A stretch of 64,000 bases of DNA from Ciborinia camelliae (GCA_025890175.1 JANPYM010000006.1:62001-126000); one strand, 5' to 3'. Positions 24,106 through 35,949 are shown, numbered from the stretch's first letter. Numbers and translations are program-made. Notes: generated from the sequence alone by a model not told the origin.

Positions 24106-27100
24106 TATGGATAGATATGATAGATAGATATTTCGAGGATCCTTCCCATTGATCTGATATCCATCGCACCCAGAACTCCCCAGCATCACAATCTTTTCAT
24201 GTATTTCACCACTGACTTGAATGTTGGATTCCCGATTGGCATGCGCATCATAATCATTACCATTATCAAATAATCAAGATGCATGCAGAAAGGTAGAAGT
24301 AGTGGAACCTGGCATAATCAGAACCATAATCAAATTACATACATACATCAGGTTAGTGAAAAGAAATGAGATGAAATTAAAGTCCCATGAGTCGTGTATG
24401 TTTCTGTTTATAGATAGGTTAAATCAAACAAAATCAAATTCAAGTCGATTTGTGTTCCAGTTCCAGCTCCAGCCCCAGCCCCAGCTCCACATCCACCATA
24501 CGGGAAGATGAAGGTGAGAGGCCAAGAATCAATGATGTATAGAAAGAAGGAAGATTTGGGTATCTACCGTCTACCGTCTACTCCAGCTGCATGTAATTTA
24601 ATCATGAGATATGCTATGATATATACCTAGTATGTATGCATGAAACGAACTACGATCTGATCTGATACAACTGAACCGAATGGGATGGATGTATCATATC
24701 CGAGATTGAGCTAGGCAAATCGGATAGCCGGATTGGATTAAACGGTTGAACAAAATCAAGGGACTGAACTAACTGAATGAGATGGCCGATTTAGATTAAC
24801 CATCTAAGAGGCCCCAAACTTTTGCAATGGTATAGATCATGAACATGAAACTCCTCTCATCTACCCTCTCCTCTCCTCTTCTCTTTCTCAAGCCTCTACT
24901 GTACCTATGGCACCATGACACCATGACAACTCGCCACATCTCGTCATACCCAATCTATACTTTAATCCCCAGCACCAAAGATATAGCTCACAATAGCAAC
25001 AAGAGATAGGAGCATTCAGGGGCGGAAGGTATCGATGAGTACGTGAACGTGGATGTGTCATTCAAGATGGGGCTAGCAGCTATAGGTAGATATAGGGGGA
25101 GAAGAAACCATGAAATGTCACTGTCATACCTCAGAAGCCAAGCGTTTTCCATCATGAAAAGGAAGCAGCACCTAGTAGATAGGGAATGTTGGGGTTCAAC
25201 ATCTCAATTTATAAACCTACCTAGCAAGTCATGGATCCAATGCTTGAAACCTTGATTTGACATGGTGTTTACTAGCCGCAATGTCGCACACATTGAATGA
25301 GAAGCCGTCAGTTTCTGGACGTCTGCGAGTAACTTACATGATGAGGCTTGAACGTTCGAAGTTACGCCAAACAATGAAGGGCCTTCGGATGAGTAGAATC
25401 GGTTGGTGTAACTGGCCAATCGGACAGTAGGAGTCATTATTCTCAACATAATCAAACAGCGGGTTACAGTTGAAGAAGAAAAACAGAATAGAGCTGTTCA
25501 GAAGCCGATTAGGATAACGAAGCTTGAATATTCAAGAAAGTGTTGAAGAATAAGGAAGGTTGAGAGAATTCGATACAACTACACCTTTAGACGTAACTTA
25601 AATCACGAGAGAGTTTTGTATCCAGGTCACTGACCTACCTTACTACCTAATATCCCCCACCAGTCCAGTATACGATGTTGTATGAGAGCCCCTTATGTGA
25701 AAAGATTATTGTCTCCAGTAATCTGCCTCTACCCCTCCCTGTCACCCCGGCCCCCTCCTCTCCCTCTCACAAAAAACCCCGCAAGTCATGGTAATTCCCC
25801 ATATGTTTGTTATTATTTATTCTAGGAGTCGATGATTCCTGGGCAGCCAAGGCCGTGGGTGAGGTATATCGATGGGTTCAAGATATCTGGGGCATGGAAT
25901 AGTGATAGAATACATGAATATTTGAGGCAGGAGACAAATATTTGAAAGAGAAGGATCGCAAAAGACTATATGCTGTAGAAGGATACGGTTTTCGGTATTA
26001 TGGTCTCGAAAGGTCGCAGATGCCGTCGCAAATGATACCATTAGGTCTCCGTATTCTGAACCAGCCGAAGAGAGTGGGGCGCCGAATACCTAGGGATAAA
26101 TGAAAGGAAATGTTAGCCATTGCTGCACAGATACCGAGTAAAGAGAACATCGTTGATGCCCAGGAGGCGGAAGAGGAAGCCAAAAAGGTCTTCAATACAG
26201 GAATGTTTTGTGGGAAGGTTGGGGTCGGCCATCATTAATTCTCCGGGGATACGATACTTAGGGGCAATTATGCCTTCCAGGGCTCTCATTCATTCATATG
26301 CCCTTTACCATCGACCTCTGAATCGCATTTGTAACTGTCCATCGGCTTCTCAAGAGATGCTCGTTTTGTTGGTGTTGTGTCGTCATAGCCGCAGCGAACC
26401 GGAAAGTTCTGCTGGTTGCATCAACGTGGCAAGTGCAAGAAATACCGAAACTGCAGTGGATAGGAAGATCTGGAACATGATTCGACACTACGAACAAACA
26501 GTGTTTTGGAAGGCTGCCGGTGTCTGGACAGACTCAATGTCCCTGGGGAATTCAATCTGGCAGCTATTCAATATCCCGAGGGGACTTTAAGATACCGAAC
26601 GAATTCGTTCTTTCCATAACCGTAATATACCAAGTGGAGACGATATACCGGTAGGGCTAGTTGTATTGATTGTGTTGCAATCTCGTTGTTGCTGCATATA
26701 TACCGAGAAGGAAAAGAGGAGTTTGCGTAGATACCTGACTAGCACTTCTTCGTTAGCCAAACATCTCCGCGGATGGATACTCTTTTGAGTGAGCTCCATA
26801 ATAGGGGAGTACTTGTGGACATCAGCAGCACTGCGATCTCTTGACCATCTAATCTCCCAAGCTGCTGCTCTCACAACGGCCTTCATCTTTCACCCCATAG
26901 GGCCATAGCAAACAAGGTTTGGATAATTGGGAAGGAATAATTCGGAGGTGGTGATTAAGATGATGAAGTAGTAGGAAAGTCAAAAGGGATAGAGGAGTAA
27001 TACAAACTTTGGGAAAATAAGGATGAGAATGGGAATCAATAAGAAACAAAGCTGGAGAAGAAAAAGATTCGTAGGCTGAAGCAAAAGGTAATGGATAACC

Positions 27101-28440
27101 ATATATAGTGCTTAGACAAAAGGGGTCGATCAACAGTTCAACTTACAATACTTCCTATATCACTCTCATGAAACGAGCATTTTACTCAATGCCGGGTGGG
27201 TTCGCATTAGCTACATTCGGGCTTGACGCCAAGGAACTTGCACCAGGAACTATTGGCTCAGCAATAAGGTATGAACCTTCGACCTACATAACCAGTGTTA
27301 AGTATTTACACACGTCCAGCCATTTCAGATCTCGCTGGTAGTAATGTGGGTGCAGGAATCGGGTAATTTAGAGTAATATCCACGGATACTGGCAGATCTG
27401 TTAGTATCCAGCGTTTTCAAATTTGGATGGGCGAGAACAACGGGAATCCGTACCTTACTGCGATCCTGCAGATTCTCAACTCTGGCTATAATTCCTTGAT
27501 CGGGAGTTGGTGCCCACCACCGTTGCGTGGAATTGGTAATGATATATTTCCATCGACTATCAACTCAATAAGCAATATTGGGGAGACACTTTTGGCCTAA
27601 TAAGCCCAATCTAGGACGGAACGTTGTAGATTGCGTCAGGTCTTGAAGGTCTTAAACTGAATGCTTCGTGCTAGAGGAGTGAGGTGAGGTAGGCCGGGTC
27701 TTTGACAATGGGACTGGAGAGCGTGGCGACTGGATGGAGAGTGTAGCTTGGGTTGAAGTGGCAATTGTTAGAAGTCTGAAAGCACAAGTATCAGCAAACA
27801 TCAAGGCAGAGTTACCTTTTTCGGCGTTGTCTATGTCTTCGATACTGCATTGATTTCTGTTTCATTTGAGATGTTGAATTTAATGGTGGGTATCAGTTCA
27901 GAATTATGAGATGAATATATGGAAAGCAAAAAGATTCCATGTATCAATAACTTTTTGTTTACTCCAAGTCAATTGTCACGTCGCCTACGAGGGAAAGTGG
28001 TCCGTGCCACCTACAAGAACCCTTGAGGCGTCTCATACCTAATCATAGCTAGTACCTGATAAATTATGTTGGACTTCAGAATTTACTTCCTTACTTATTT
28101 TATATGTTGATACGAATCTTTTCCTTTTTATTTGATCAAAATCCATCAAGTATTGCTGGTTCTACATGGAGTTGAATATCTTCATGTATTTGAGGCATCT
28201 CGCTACGAAGTTTATAAGGAGAACATTGAAGATCGAGGACTATTATCAATAATTCATTATTTCTTTTGTAGTATAGAATACAAGAAATACTGCCTAATAA
28301 AAAACTTTCCTATCTCTTCAATGAATTTGGGTATCCATTCGCAGATCGTGAGATCCCAAAACGAAATTTGGTGAGTTAGACTGACTGTGTAGTGTAGTTA
28401 GTCCTTTCCCTATTGAGTGAAATATACGCTTAATGTTTTT
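24106..28440. other. Gene-poor stretch with weak relics
   Basis: No intact gene seen. It contains the dehydrogenase-like relic at 26587-26886. A second coding-like patch on the plus strand near 27180-27262 reads MPGGFALATFGLDAKELAPG and ends at a GT donor, but its next exon could not be placed in frame. An 83-codon minus frame at 25204-25455 starts with an Arg-rich, presequence-like N-terminus (VRLASYTNRFYSSEG) and is otherwise unrecognised. Confidence 0.5.
26587..26886 (-). pseudogene. Possible MDR (butanediol-type) dehydrogenase N-terminal relic
   Basis: A minus-strand frame opening MKAVVRAAAWEIRW and continuing AADVHKYSPIMELTQKSIHP. The start resembles the MKAVxxxGxxDIRxE opening of zinc MDR dehydrogenases. 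The second part resembles the CGSDLHEYxxGPIxxPTxPHP segment of 2,3-butanediol dehydrogenases. About 15 residues that normally separate the two, including the catalytic Cys, are missing. The downstream minus strand is full of stops in every frame. If the assignment is right this is a broken, partial gene; the match is weak and could be chance. Confidence 0.3.
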
Positions 28441-28447
28441 TTTTCAT

Positions 28448-28720
28448 CTCGACTCCTTCTCATTTCCTCAACTCCCTCTTCTTTCCTCAACTCCCTCTTA
28501 TTTCCTCGACTCCCTCTCTTTTCCTCAACTCCCTCTCTTTTCCTCAACTCCCTCTCTTTTCCTCAACTCCCTCTCTTTTCCTCAACTCCCTCTCTTTTCC
28601 TCAACTCCCTCTCTTTTCCTCAACTCCCTCTCTTTTCCTCAACTCCCTCTCTTTTCCTCAACTCCCTCTCTTTTCCTCAACTCCCTCTCTTTTCCTCAAC
28701 TCCCTCTCTTTTCCTCAACC
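28448..28720. repeat. 21-bp homopyrimidine tandem repeat, about 13 copies
   Basis: Degenerate at the left (CTTATTTCCTCGACTCC variants), then nearly perfect copies of a 21-bp unit CTCAACTCCCTCTCTTTTCC plus one T. The plus strand is almost all pyrimidine, so it can form triplex (H-DNA). The unit is a multiple of 3, which keeps frames open and yields a repetitive Phe/Pro/Ser peptide that is not considered a real protein. Confidence 0.95.
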
Positions 28721-29793
28721 TCACATCTGAAAAACTACTCAACACCTCCCAGTTATCAACTATCTCAATTTCAAAACTCCCTTTCTAGAATCAATCATTC
28801 TACAACGTCGCCATCTCCACAACAAATACTTCGATATAATGGTTCCTCTCAAGAATCACCTCAGTTATCATCCATACTGTTTCCAAAACTTTGGTTCATA
28901 AAAGTTATCACCAAATTCATCCAACAAGCCCGGTTTGATAATTTGACAATCTTTCTCGAAGTTATGGAAGAAAGGTTCTTGCATTGTTAGGACCCTTCAG
29001 GAAGGTAAACACCATGCAGATCCCCCTACTTTTGATATTCCAGATTCTAATAAAATTGCATATATAGATTTGATATCCTGCGAGTGAAGATCGTCTCTTT
29101 GAGAAAGATTGGATGTGATGATAATTATTCGATCAGTTACCATCACCAGTTATCACGACCAGCTACCACAACACACGTTCTCAAAGTTATGGAAGAAAGA
29201 TTCTTGCATTTTTAGGACCCTTCAAGAAGGTAAACACCATGCAGATCCCTTCACTTTTGAAATTCCAGATTCTAATGAAATTGTATATATAGATTTGATA
29301 TCCTGCGAGTGGAGATCATCCATTTGAGAAAGGTCGGATGTGATGATAATTATCACAATCAGTTACCACCACCAGTTATCATGACCAGCTACCACAACAC
29401 GCGAAGTCATTTCAGCGAACACGACTGCTCCTTGGGGTGTCATCAATATTGAGATCTCCACAAAGGTCATTTCCCTATGCCGAGAATATCTTGGCCCAGG
29501 CTAAACAGTTACCCCCATCAGTTATCACCAACTGTTATCACCAACCGTTACCACATTCAGTATCACACTTATCGATTACTACATTCATCAGTTAGCATAT
29601 TCAGTTAGTACATTCAGTTAGTATATTCAGTTAGCACAGTCAGTTAACATATTTAGTTACCACATTCAGTTACCACATCCAATTACCACATCTAGTTATT
29701 ACATCCAGTTACCACATCCAACTATCAAATCCAGCTATCACATCCAGCTATCACATCCAGTTACCACATCCAAAGACCACATCCAAAGACCAC

Positions 29794-30097
29794 ATCCAGT
29801 TACCACACCCAGTTGGCACACTTATCAGTTACTACATTTATTAGTTATCACCCTATCTCAGTCAGTTTGAAAAGGCTGAGATATTAGTGACGATGTTGGC
29901 CGGTTCGTTGGTGTGGGATGGTGGTTTCAATGTTGTACATCCAGTTACCACACCCAGTTACCACACCCAGTTGGCACACTTATCAGTTACTACATTTATT
30001 AGTTATCACCCTATCTCAGTCAGTTTGAAAAGGCTGAGATATTAGTGACGATGTTGGCCGGTTCGTTGGTGTGGGATGGTGGTTTTAATGTCGTCCA
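29794..30097 (+). repeat. 158-bp tandem duplication at the 5' end of the 30-kb gene
   Basis: Sequence from the CAGTTACCACACC repeats through QFEKAEILVTMLAGSLVWDG is present twice with a 158-bp offset (for example AAAGGCTGAG at 29871 and at 30029). The first copy runs out of frame after the WDGGFNV codons. The second copy leads into the intact frame at 30045. Confidence 0.92.
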
Positions 30098-30797
30098 AGC
30101 TGGCACGTCAGCAATTAAAGAGTATCATAATCATACCAGTGATACTGTCCAGGCGGAAATTCTTGAAGAGAACCCTTGGATGAATGACAACATGGCATGT
30201 ATAAGAAAGTGTAACGAGGAGTGGAAAGTTGAGGCAGATATAAGAACTCTAGCAGCCCTCAATGTTCAAGCAATTGAATTGGCCAAGAAAATAAAGATTC
30301 GGGCGACTGAAGTAAAGCAACACTTGTTGGCCGTCAGAGAATCAAAAGTTAAAGCTCTGGAGGCTGTGAAAGTCTGGGGACCTTGGTTGGAAGAATATGT
30401 CACATGGAGAGAGGCAGGTGGCTATGATTGGGGTCCACGTTATGTCATAGATGAACGGGAGATCATTGTTCCTTGGACCGGAGAACAAAAAGGACTGGAT
30501 GAAATGAACCGATTGAAAATCGAATTGGATACTCTTGAACGTCATGGTGACGGGGAGATTCCTGATAGTCAAGAGCAAGATGGTGATGTCATTAATAGTC
30601 AAGAGCAAGAAGGTGTCATTGATGGTGGAAGAGGAGCCATTGAACCATCCGGTGGAAGTGTTGTCACTATTCCCAAAGGAGGGGTTGTTGGTCAATTTGG
30701 TGAAATTTCATCAGCACCTAGTAAAAGTCCAGCTGGTGCAGTTGTCGTATCGTCAGGAAAGAGACTCAAGTCGAATTGTTCAATGAGTATGAAATAG
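30045..30797 (+). CDS. Unknown coiled-coil/charged protein (lineage-specific)
   Basis: A 250-aa frame of clear coding character; no known domain recognised. It opens MLAGSLVWDGGFNVVQAG after the two-codon MT, has a central Lys/Glu/Ala helix likely to be a coiled coil (about residues 70-115, ALNVQAIELAKKIKIRATEV), a Trp-rich segment KVWGPWLEEYVTWREAGGYD, and an acidic Gln/Asp tail with two near-repeats DSQEQDGDVI and NSQEQEGVID. The true start may lie further upstream: codons before the ATG read SPYLSQFEKAEILV in frame, as in the paralog at 46.7 kb, up to a TAG that could be part of an acceptor (TTATTAG). It sits inside CAGTTA minisatellites. A decayed paralog lies at 46293-47056. Confidence 0.55.
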   Translation: MTMLAGSLVWDGGFNVVQAGTSAIKEYHNHTSDTVQAEILEENPWMNDNMACIRKCNEEWKVEADIRTLAALNVQAIELAKKIKIRATEVKQHLLAVRESKVKALEAVKVWGPWLEEYVTWREAGGYDWGPRYVIDEREIIVPWTGEQKGLDEMNRLKIELDTLERHGDGEIPDSQEQDGDVINSQEQEGVIDGGRGAIEPSGGSVVTIPKGGVVGQFGEISSAPSKSPAGAVVVSSGKRLKSNCSMSMK

Positions 30798-31908
30798 AAT
30801 GAAGCTTAACTCATGCGAATAACTTTTTCCCAATGTTTGCTTCTGTCCTCCTGTCCCAGTCTTCCTTTGCCAACGTCTAATCTATGAAACGGCTGCTGAG
30901 CAATAAATTTGCCCCATTCAAACTCGAGAGGGATTTTCCTTGTTCTCCTTCTCATTTGATATTTGAGCGCGTTATGGATGACTACATCTATTGTCGCACT
31001 GCTCGTCCTGCAAACCAACTCAAGCATCTTGTTTCACTTCTTTGCCCGTTGCCATGAGGTATAAAAGAGGGCCTAGTTGTCTGTCCTTCGAGTGTATGGC
31101 ACAATCTTGGTTTATTCTTGTCCCGCATTGCATCTCCAACTATTTTCAATTTGAGGGTGGAGGCTCGAAGATGGCTTGGAGGTTGGGATTGGAGCTGTGA
31201 GGACAACGGCCGTTTTATGTCAGTAGATCCTCCCAAGGAATGAATAGTGGAGACTTAGTATTGAACGATTTGCCACATGTACAAGGTGATAAATATCTTG
31301 GATGCGGACAGTTATTTTGACAGTTATTTCAAATGCACATAGGTATTGTAACAGCATCAATATCAATATTTACATTGGCTTTCCTCTTCATGGTTAGCTT
31401 CTTCACCTCTCCACTCATTACTTCTACTAGATGATTTGACTAACGTTTGAAATTTATCAACACAGCCTCTATACAAATGATACCACAATAACACACTTGC
31501 TCAATCGCTTGGAAATGTACTCAAATTATATACTTTCCCATGCCATGCAGAAAACGCAGGTTCACTCGTCCGCCATACAAGACACGGAGTTATTCCCATC
31601 ATAGTAAGTTAACTCGTCACCTCTCATCACCATTTATACCACAAAATTTGACTAATTTCATGTATACAGATTACATGGTTGATTTATCAACTCTCTCAAC
31701 CATGCCTTGGTCCCTTATCATCTTCTCCATCCCTCTTTATCGGTGGACTCCTCATCGCTGCGATTTCCCTTCGTCCAGTCGCTCCAGTTATCAGCCCACA
31801 ATGTACGTAACATCAAAGTTCTGTGTGCCATATATTTTTTTGATTAACTTTGAGAATAGCAATCATGGGTTATGAAGATTCACCTGGAAAAATATCCTCC
31901 TCTATTGA

Positions 31909-32142
31909 TTACCTTTTCCTGTTCCTTTCATCGGACTGGATCTTCAACATCCTCAACTTCCAACTCCCTTCTCATCTCCGGACCACCTCTTCGAAGATAT
32001 GAATGAATATAAACTTTTTCGCCGATATGATGATACGCCTACAATCTGGCACCCAGATCTTTATCCCAGAAATGTCATGTTCATCTCATCAGTTAACAAC
32101 TCGACCCCTCACCATCAATTAGAAGTCAGTTATACGGTTTAG
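31909..32142 (+). pseudogene. Phosphotransferase (APH/AIM9-like kinase fold) fragment
   Basis: A 77-codon open stretch reading PVPFIGLDLQHPQLPTP, then DHLFEDMNEYKLFRRYDD and TIWHPDLYPRNVMFIS. HPDLYPRN fits the catalytic-loop signature HxDxxxxN of aminoglycoside phosphotransferase/AIM9-like fungal kinases, which commonly read LWHPDLHPxNIFV. The segment before it, with a helix leading to the loop, also fits. The frame is closed upstream by TGA (31906) and downstream, after a CAGTTA copy, by TAG without the DFG-like IIDW element. An intron with good signals just upstream (GTAAGT at about 31605, TATACAG at about 31670) may belong to the same former gene. Non-functional as it stands. Confidence 0.45.
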
Positions 32143-32689
32143 GATGATTAGGTTATTATCATCTATCAGTGTTTCATCTATCCATGGAAACTTGAATACA
32201 TCAAGGCACCAAACTACATAAGATTTCAACAACTTACAATATCATAACAGATCAATCAAACTCCATCCTGTTACAGGTATTTGATCTACCTTTGATGAAA
32301 CCCTCTTCCATCTTCTATCCACAACTATTCAAATCAGTTATTCCACAGAGAATGGCCATTCATGGATGGTTTGTAGACCTCATCGACCTTTCAACTCCAA
32401 GACATGTACGTATGAAACAAACCATTGACTTTACATACTTTACTTTGACTAACCCTATGAGAGACGATGAAGACGAAGTCCTTCTAGTCCATATATAAAA
32501 TATCTTCAGTTAGCACTGCCGATCCGAATTCATCCAACAATCACCTACCACCATATCATATCGTCATACAAGATACCTCAATCACATTCAGTTACCACAT
32601 CCAGTTACCACATAGAGACTGGAATCACATCACAAGCCTCATTTGCTTCAGAGATAACACCTCTCAGGTTATTGAAGCCTCTCGGGTTA

Positions 32690-33200
32690 CTTTTCAGTTA
32701 CCAGTACAAAAGCGCAATACAATATCGCGTACTACACACCGTTTGACTTAGAGGTGGCACCTCTTCAGTTATCAGTACTTTTCAGTTACCACCAGTACGA
32801 AGGCGCAATACTACACACCGTTTGCTCTAGAGTTAGCACCTCTTCAGTTACCACCAATACGAAGGTGCAGCACAATATCGCAAGCCGCATTCTGTTTGCT
32901 CTACAGGTAGCACCTCTTCAGTTACCAATACAGAAGCGGAACACGATATCGCGGGCCTCATTCTGTTTGCTCTAGAGGTAGCACCTCTTCAGTTACCAGT
33001 ACCCTTCAGTTACCACCAATACAGAAGCGGAACACGATATCGCGGGCCTCATTCTGTTTGCTCTAGAGGTAGCACCTCTTCAGTTACCAGTACCCTTCAG
33101 TTACCACCAATACAGAAGCGGAACACGATATCGCGGGCCTCATTCTGTTTGCTCTAGAGGTAGCACCTCTTCAGTTACCAGTACCCTTCAGTTACCACTA
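32690..33200 (+). repeat. 91-bp minisatellite
   Basis: Units carry GATATCGCGGGCCTCATTC, TTTGCTCTAGAGGTAGCACC and two CAGTTACC copies. The ACACGATATCGC landmark recurs at 32941, 33032 and 33123, giving an exact 91-bp period, with older diverged units to the left. It ends at the duplicated gene tail that starts near 33245. Confidence 0.92.
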
Positions 33201-33244
33201 TCGCGAGCAGCATTGTCGCTGCTTCGATGGCAGAACCAAGATAA

Positions 33245-33415
33245 GTCAATGTTACCGTTCCTTTCCCTGAGGACGAAGATGACGAAGGTGTCATTGTCAA
33301 TGATGAACAACATATCATTTTCCAAGTTGAATTTGAGGAGGTGAGGGTGGCACAGGAGAGGGGAGGTGAAAAAGAAGAAGAAGAAGAAGAAGAAGAAGAA
33401 AAAGAACACAGCTAC
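33245..33415 (+). pseudogene. Inverted 3'-terminal fragment of the 575-aa gene
   Basis: Plus-strand frame reading DDEGVIVNDEQHIIFQVEFE, then EVRVAQERGGEK and a Glu run. It matches the minus-strand gene tail at about 42510-42645 (DDEGVVVNDEQHVILQVEFE, EVGVAQEGGGEK, Glu run). It ends in HSYEV and TGA rather than the parent's IVIAGQVPKPIS. It is a truncated, relocated and inverted copy. Confidence 0.8.
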
Positions 33416-33489
33416 GAGGTCTGAAGATGAATCAAGTTATACAAGGTTTACTTTGGGTTTGATGCTTTTGTTAGATCTTTGACTGTTTA

Positions 33490-34900
33490 TACTATCAATC
33501 TCAATTATTTCCCATCCACTCTTTATCCCAATACCTTTATAAACCTTAAATATTTCCCTTATTTTATTTGTAACCGTCTATAATATTCTTCTTATTAAAT
33601 TAATTTGAAATATTTGATAATTGTTTGATTCGCTTTATTTCTATTATTTTATAAAAATTGAATAAGATTGAGTGATTCCTCACCATAGACATTGATTGAT
33701 ATATCGTACCTCCTATTATCTAATAGAGCAACCTTCTCAACTCAAGTTCCTCCAATTTTTCTGTATATGCGTTCATAATAGGTGATTTTAGATATCGAGC
33801 TTGATATCGTTGAGGGGGTGTTCTTGATGTAGGGTGTAGAGAGGTTGATTGTTTATTATGTACGATTTGAGGTTATATAGGCCCACTTAGAATCGTACCT
33901 ACCATATTGATTCCTAACACAGTCCCACATCCACAAACAAGACAAAATAAGCAAAATTAAAGCTATTCATAATCTTTTTCCAATCTTTTTTTGTTTTTAA
34001 ACTTTAATATAAACCCTAAAACTATTTCCATGTTTTTATATCTTTTTTATTATTATACAAATCTAGCATTATATCTTAAAACCCGAATTCCAATTCATCC
34101 TATATCGTAATCCATTATCAAAATTGCTAACGATAGGATTTATGTCTTTAATCTTTAATATCAACCTTATATATTTCGTGAATTATCGCTAAAGTTTGCC
34201 CATTTATATATCGATTGAAGAATTGTTAAATTATGCATATCGCCGTATATCTATATTGAAAAATTGAAAGTTGAAAAGAGTTTGCTAAAAAGGTTTGGAT
34301 TTGAATATAAATATATTATAGATTGAAACGTAGGGTACAAGGAATATATATTTACTTTCCGTTTGAAATATTAGTTAAAAGTTCGAGATTTGGAATTCGA
34401 TAGTGACAATTAAGGCATTAGCGTGTGGAATTTGAATCATATTGAAGCCAGGAATTTCTTTAACTTAGAATTCTATTTCTGTGTTGGTCACCATGAGAGG
34501 GTATTCTTGATGTAGGGTGTAGAGAGGTTGATTGTTTATTATGTACAATTTGAGGTTATATAAACCCACCTAGAATTGTACCTGCCATATTGGTTCCTAA
34601 TATCATCAACACTATCTTCTTCATATATTCACAAAAATAGCTCACTTTAATATCAAATATAAATTAAATATTTTAATATCTCAATTTTCATTTATAATTA
34701 TTTTTTATAACAAAACAAATAAATATATAAATATAATAATATATTTTTTTTTATTTAATTTAATCAAATATTAATAATAAATTATAATTAATTAAAATAA
34801 CTCAAATCCATCACTAGAAAATCCATTAATCTTTAAAAAATAAGTCTTGGTAATTGATCAGAAATTACAATCTCCTCTTCCTCTTATTCTCTTGTGCCAG
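33490..34900. repeat. RIP-decayed duplicate of 41765-42520
   Basis: Three collinear blocks (about 33490-33680, 33700-33810, 34603-34900) match 41765-41945, 42140-42235 and 42232-42520 in the same orientation. Differences are overwhelmingly transitions, with this copy carrying T for C and A for G, for example CCTTAAATATTTCCC here against CCTTGGGTATCCCCC there. The last block includes the extreme 3' coding end of the 575-aa gene on the minus strand. A 792-bp LTR element interrupts the blocks at 33811-34602. Confidence 0.85.
33811..34602. mobile_element. Miniature LTR retrotransposon (TRIM-like), 109-bp LTRs
   Basis: Two direct repeats of exactly 109 bp, at 33811-33919 and 34494-34602. Both start TGAG and contain a TATATA-type box; one ends CCTAACA, the other CCTAATA, consistent with a TG...CA LTR. 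About ten differences, all transitions. The 574-bp interior is AT-rich with no coding. The flanks TCGT (33807-33810) and TCAT (34603-34606) form a 4-bp target duplication with one transition. The paralogous locus near 42232 is the uninterrupted site with a single TTGT, proving that this segment is an insertion. Confidence 0.85.
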
Positions 34901-35949
34901 TAGTATTGTTGATATAACTTGTGGGTTCGAATTTGGGCTCAAGTTTGATGTAACTGATAAATAACCTAGAAAAGGATGGCCTCCCTCAGTGGCAGATGCC
35001 CTGTATGTGGGTTTGGCGAGGTGGAACCACCGGGTATGTAACTGATTGCTTTCGTTCTGATGTAACTGGGAGAAACATCTAGGAGAGAATGGCCTCCCTC
35101 AGTGGCAGATGCCCTGTATGTGGGTTTGGCAAGGTGGAACCACCGGGTATATAACTGAAGTTATAGCAAGATAATAACTGAGATGTGGGAATGAGAATAA
35201 TCCGAACGCTGTCTTTGGTTAAGGTGAGGTAACTGAGATGTAGGAATGAGAATAATCCGAGCGCTGTCTTGGTTCTGGTGGAGTAACATGAGTTCTTGTT
35301 GTAACTGTGAAAAGTGTAACACCACCACCACCACTCCCCTACGCCGCCACCACCACCACTCCCCCTACGCCGCCACCACCACCACCTCATCCAACACCAC
35401 CACCATTCCCCCTACGCCGCCACCACCACCACTCCCCCTACGCCGCCACCACCACTCTTCTACCAGTAACTGAGCGAAACTGCCATATCTAACCAAAGCA
35501 AATCTGGGCTAGTGTTCAATGAGAATGAATTGGTATAAAGTTGAACTTTTCTACCAGTAACTGCCATATCTAACCAAAGCAAGGCTGGGACCGAACTCTT
35601 CTGTCAGTAACTGAGCGAAACTGCCATATCTAACCAAAGCAAGGCTGGGGCTGAACTCTTCTGTCAGTAACTGAGCGAAACTGCTAAGGCTGGGGCTAGT
35701 GTTCAACTAGAATGAATTGGTATAAAGTTGAACTTTTCTACCAGTAACTGCCATATCTAACCAAAGCAAGGCTGGGGCTAGTGTTCAACTAGAATGAATT
35801 TTGAACCAGTAACTGAGCGAAACTGCCAATGCTGGGACTGGTGTTCAACTAGAATGAATTGGTAACTTTTCTACCAGTAACTGAGCGAAACTGCCAAGGC
35901 TGTGGCTAGTGTTCAACTAGAATGAATTGGTATAAAGTTAAACTTTTCT

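Larger units (their letters stand above)
28750..33200 (+). repeat. CAGTTA-rich sector, plus orientation
   Basis: At least 35 copies of CAGTTA (commonly CAGTTAC) on the plus strand by eye, against about one expected by chance in 4.4 kb. They are embedded in several minisatellites: a ~220-bp duplication (28955-29400), a 13-14-bp ACCACATCCAGTT unit (29500-29870), a 158-bp duplication (29794-30097) and a 91-bp unit (32690-33200). The opposite orientation TAACTG is rare here. CAGTTA is the complement of TAACTG, which fits the YAACNG consensus bound by Myb-type domains. Confidence 0.9.

Noticed and set aside
26120..26590. 156-codon plus-strand frame
   Set aside because: Arg/Ser-rich with no domain; it lies opposite the region next to the dehydrogenase relic and shows no codon preference.
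28417..28990. Open frames of 123 and 185 codons with FLNSLSFPQLPLFSS repeats
   Set aside because: Produced by the 21-bp homopyrimidine array; the flanks have no coding support.
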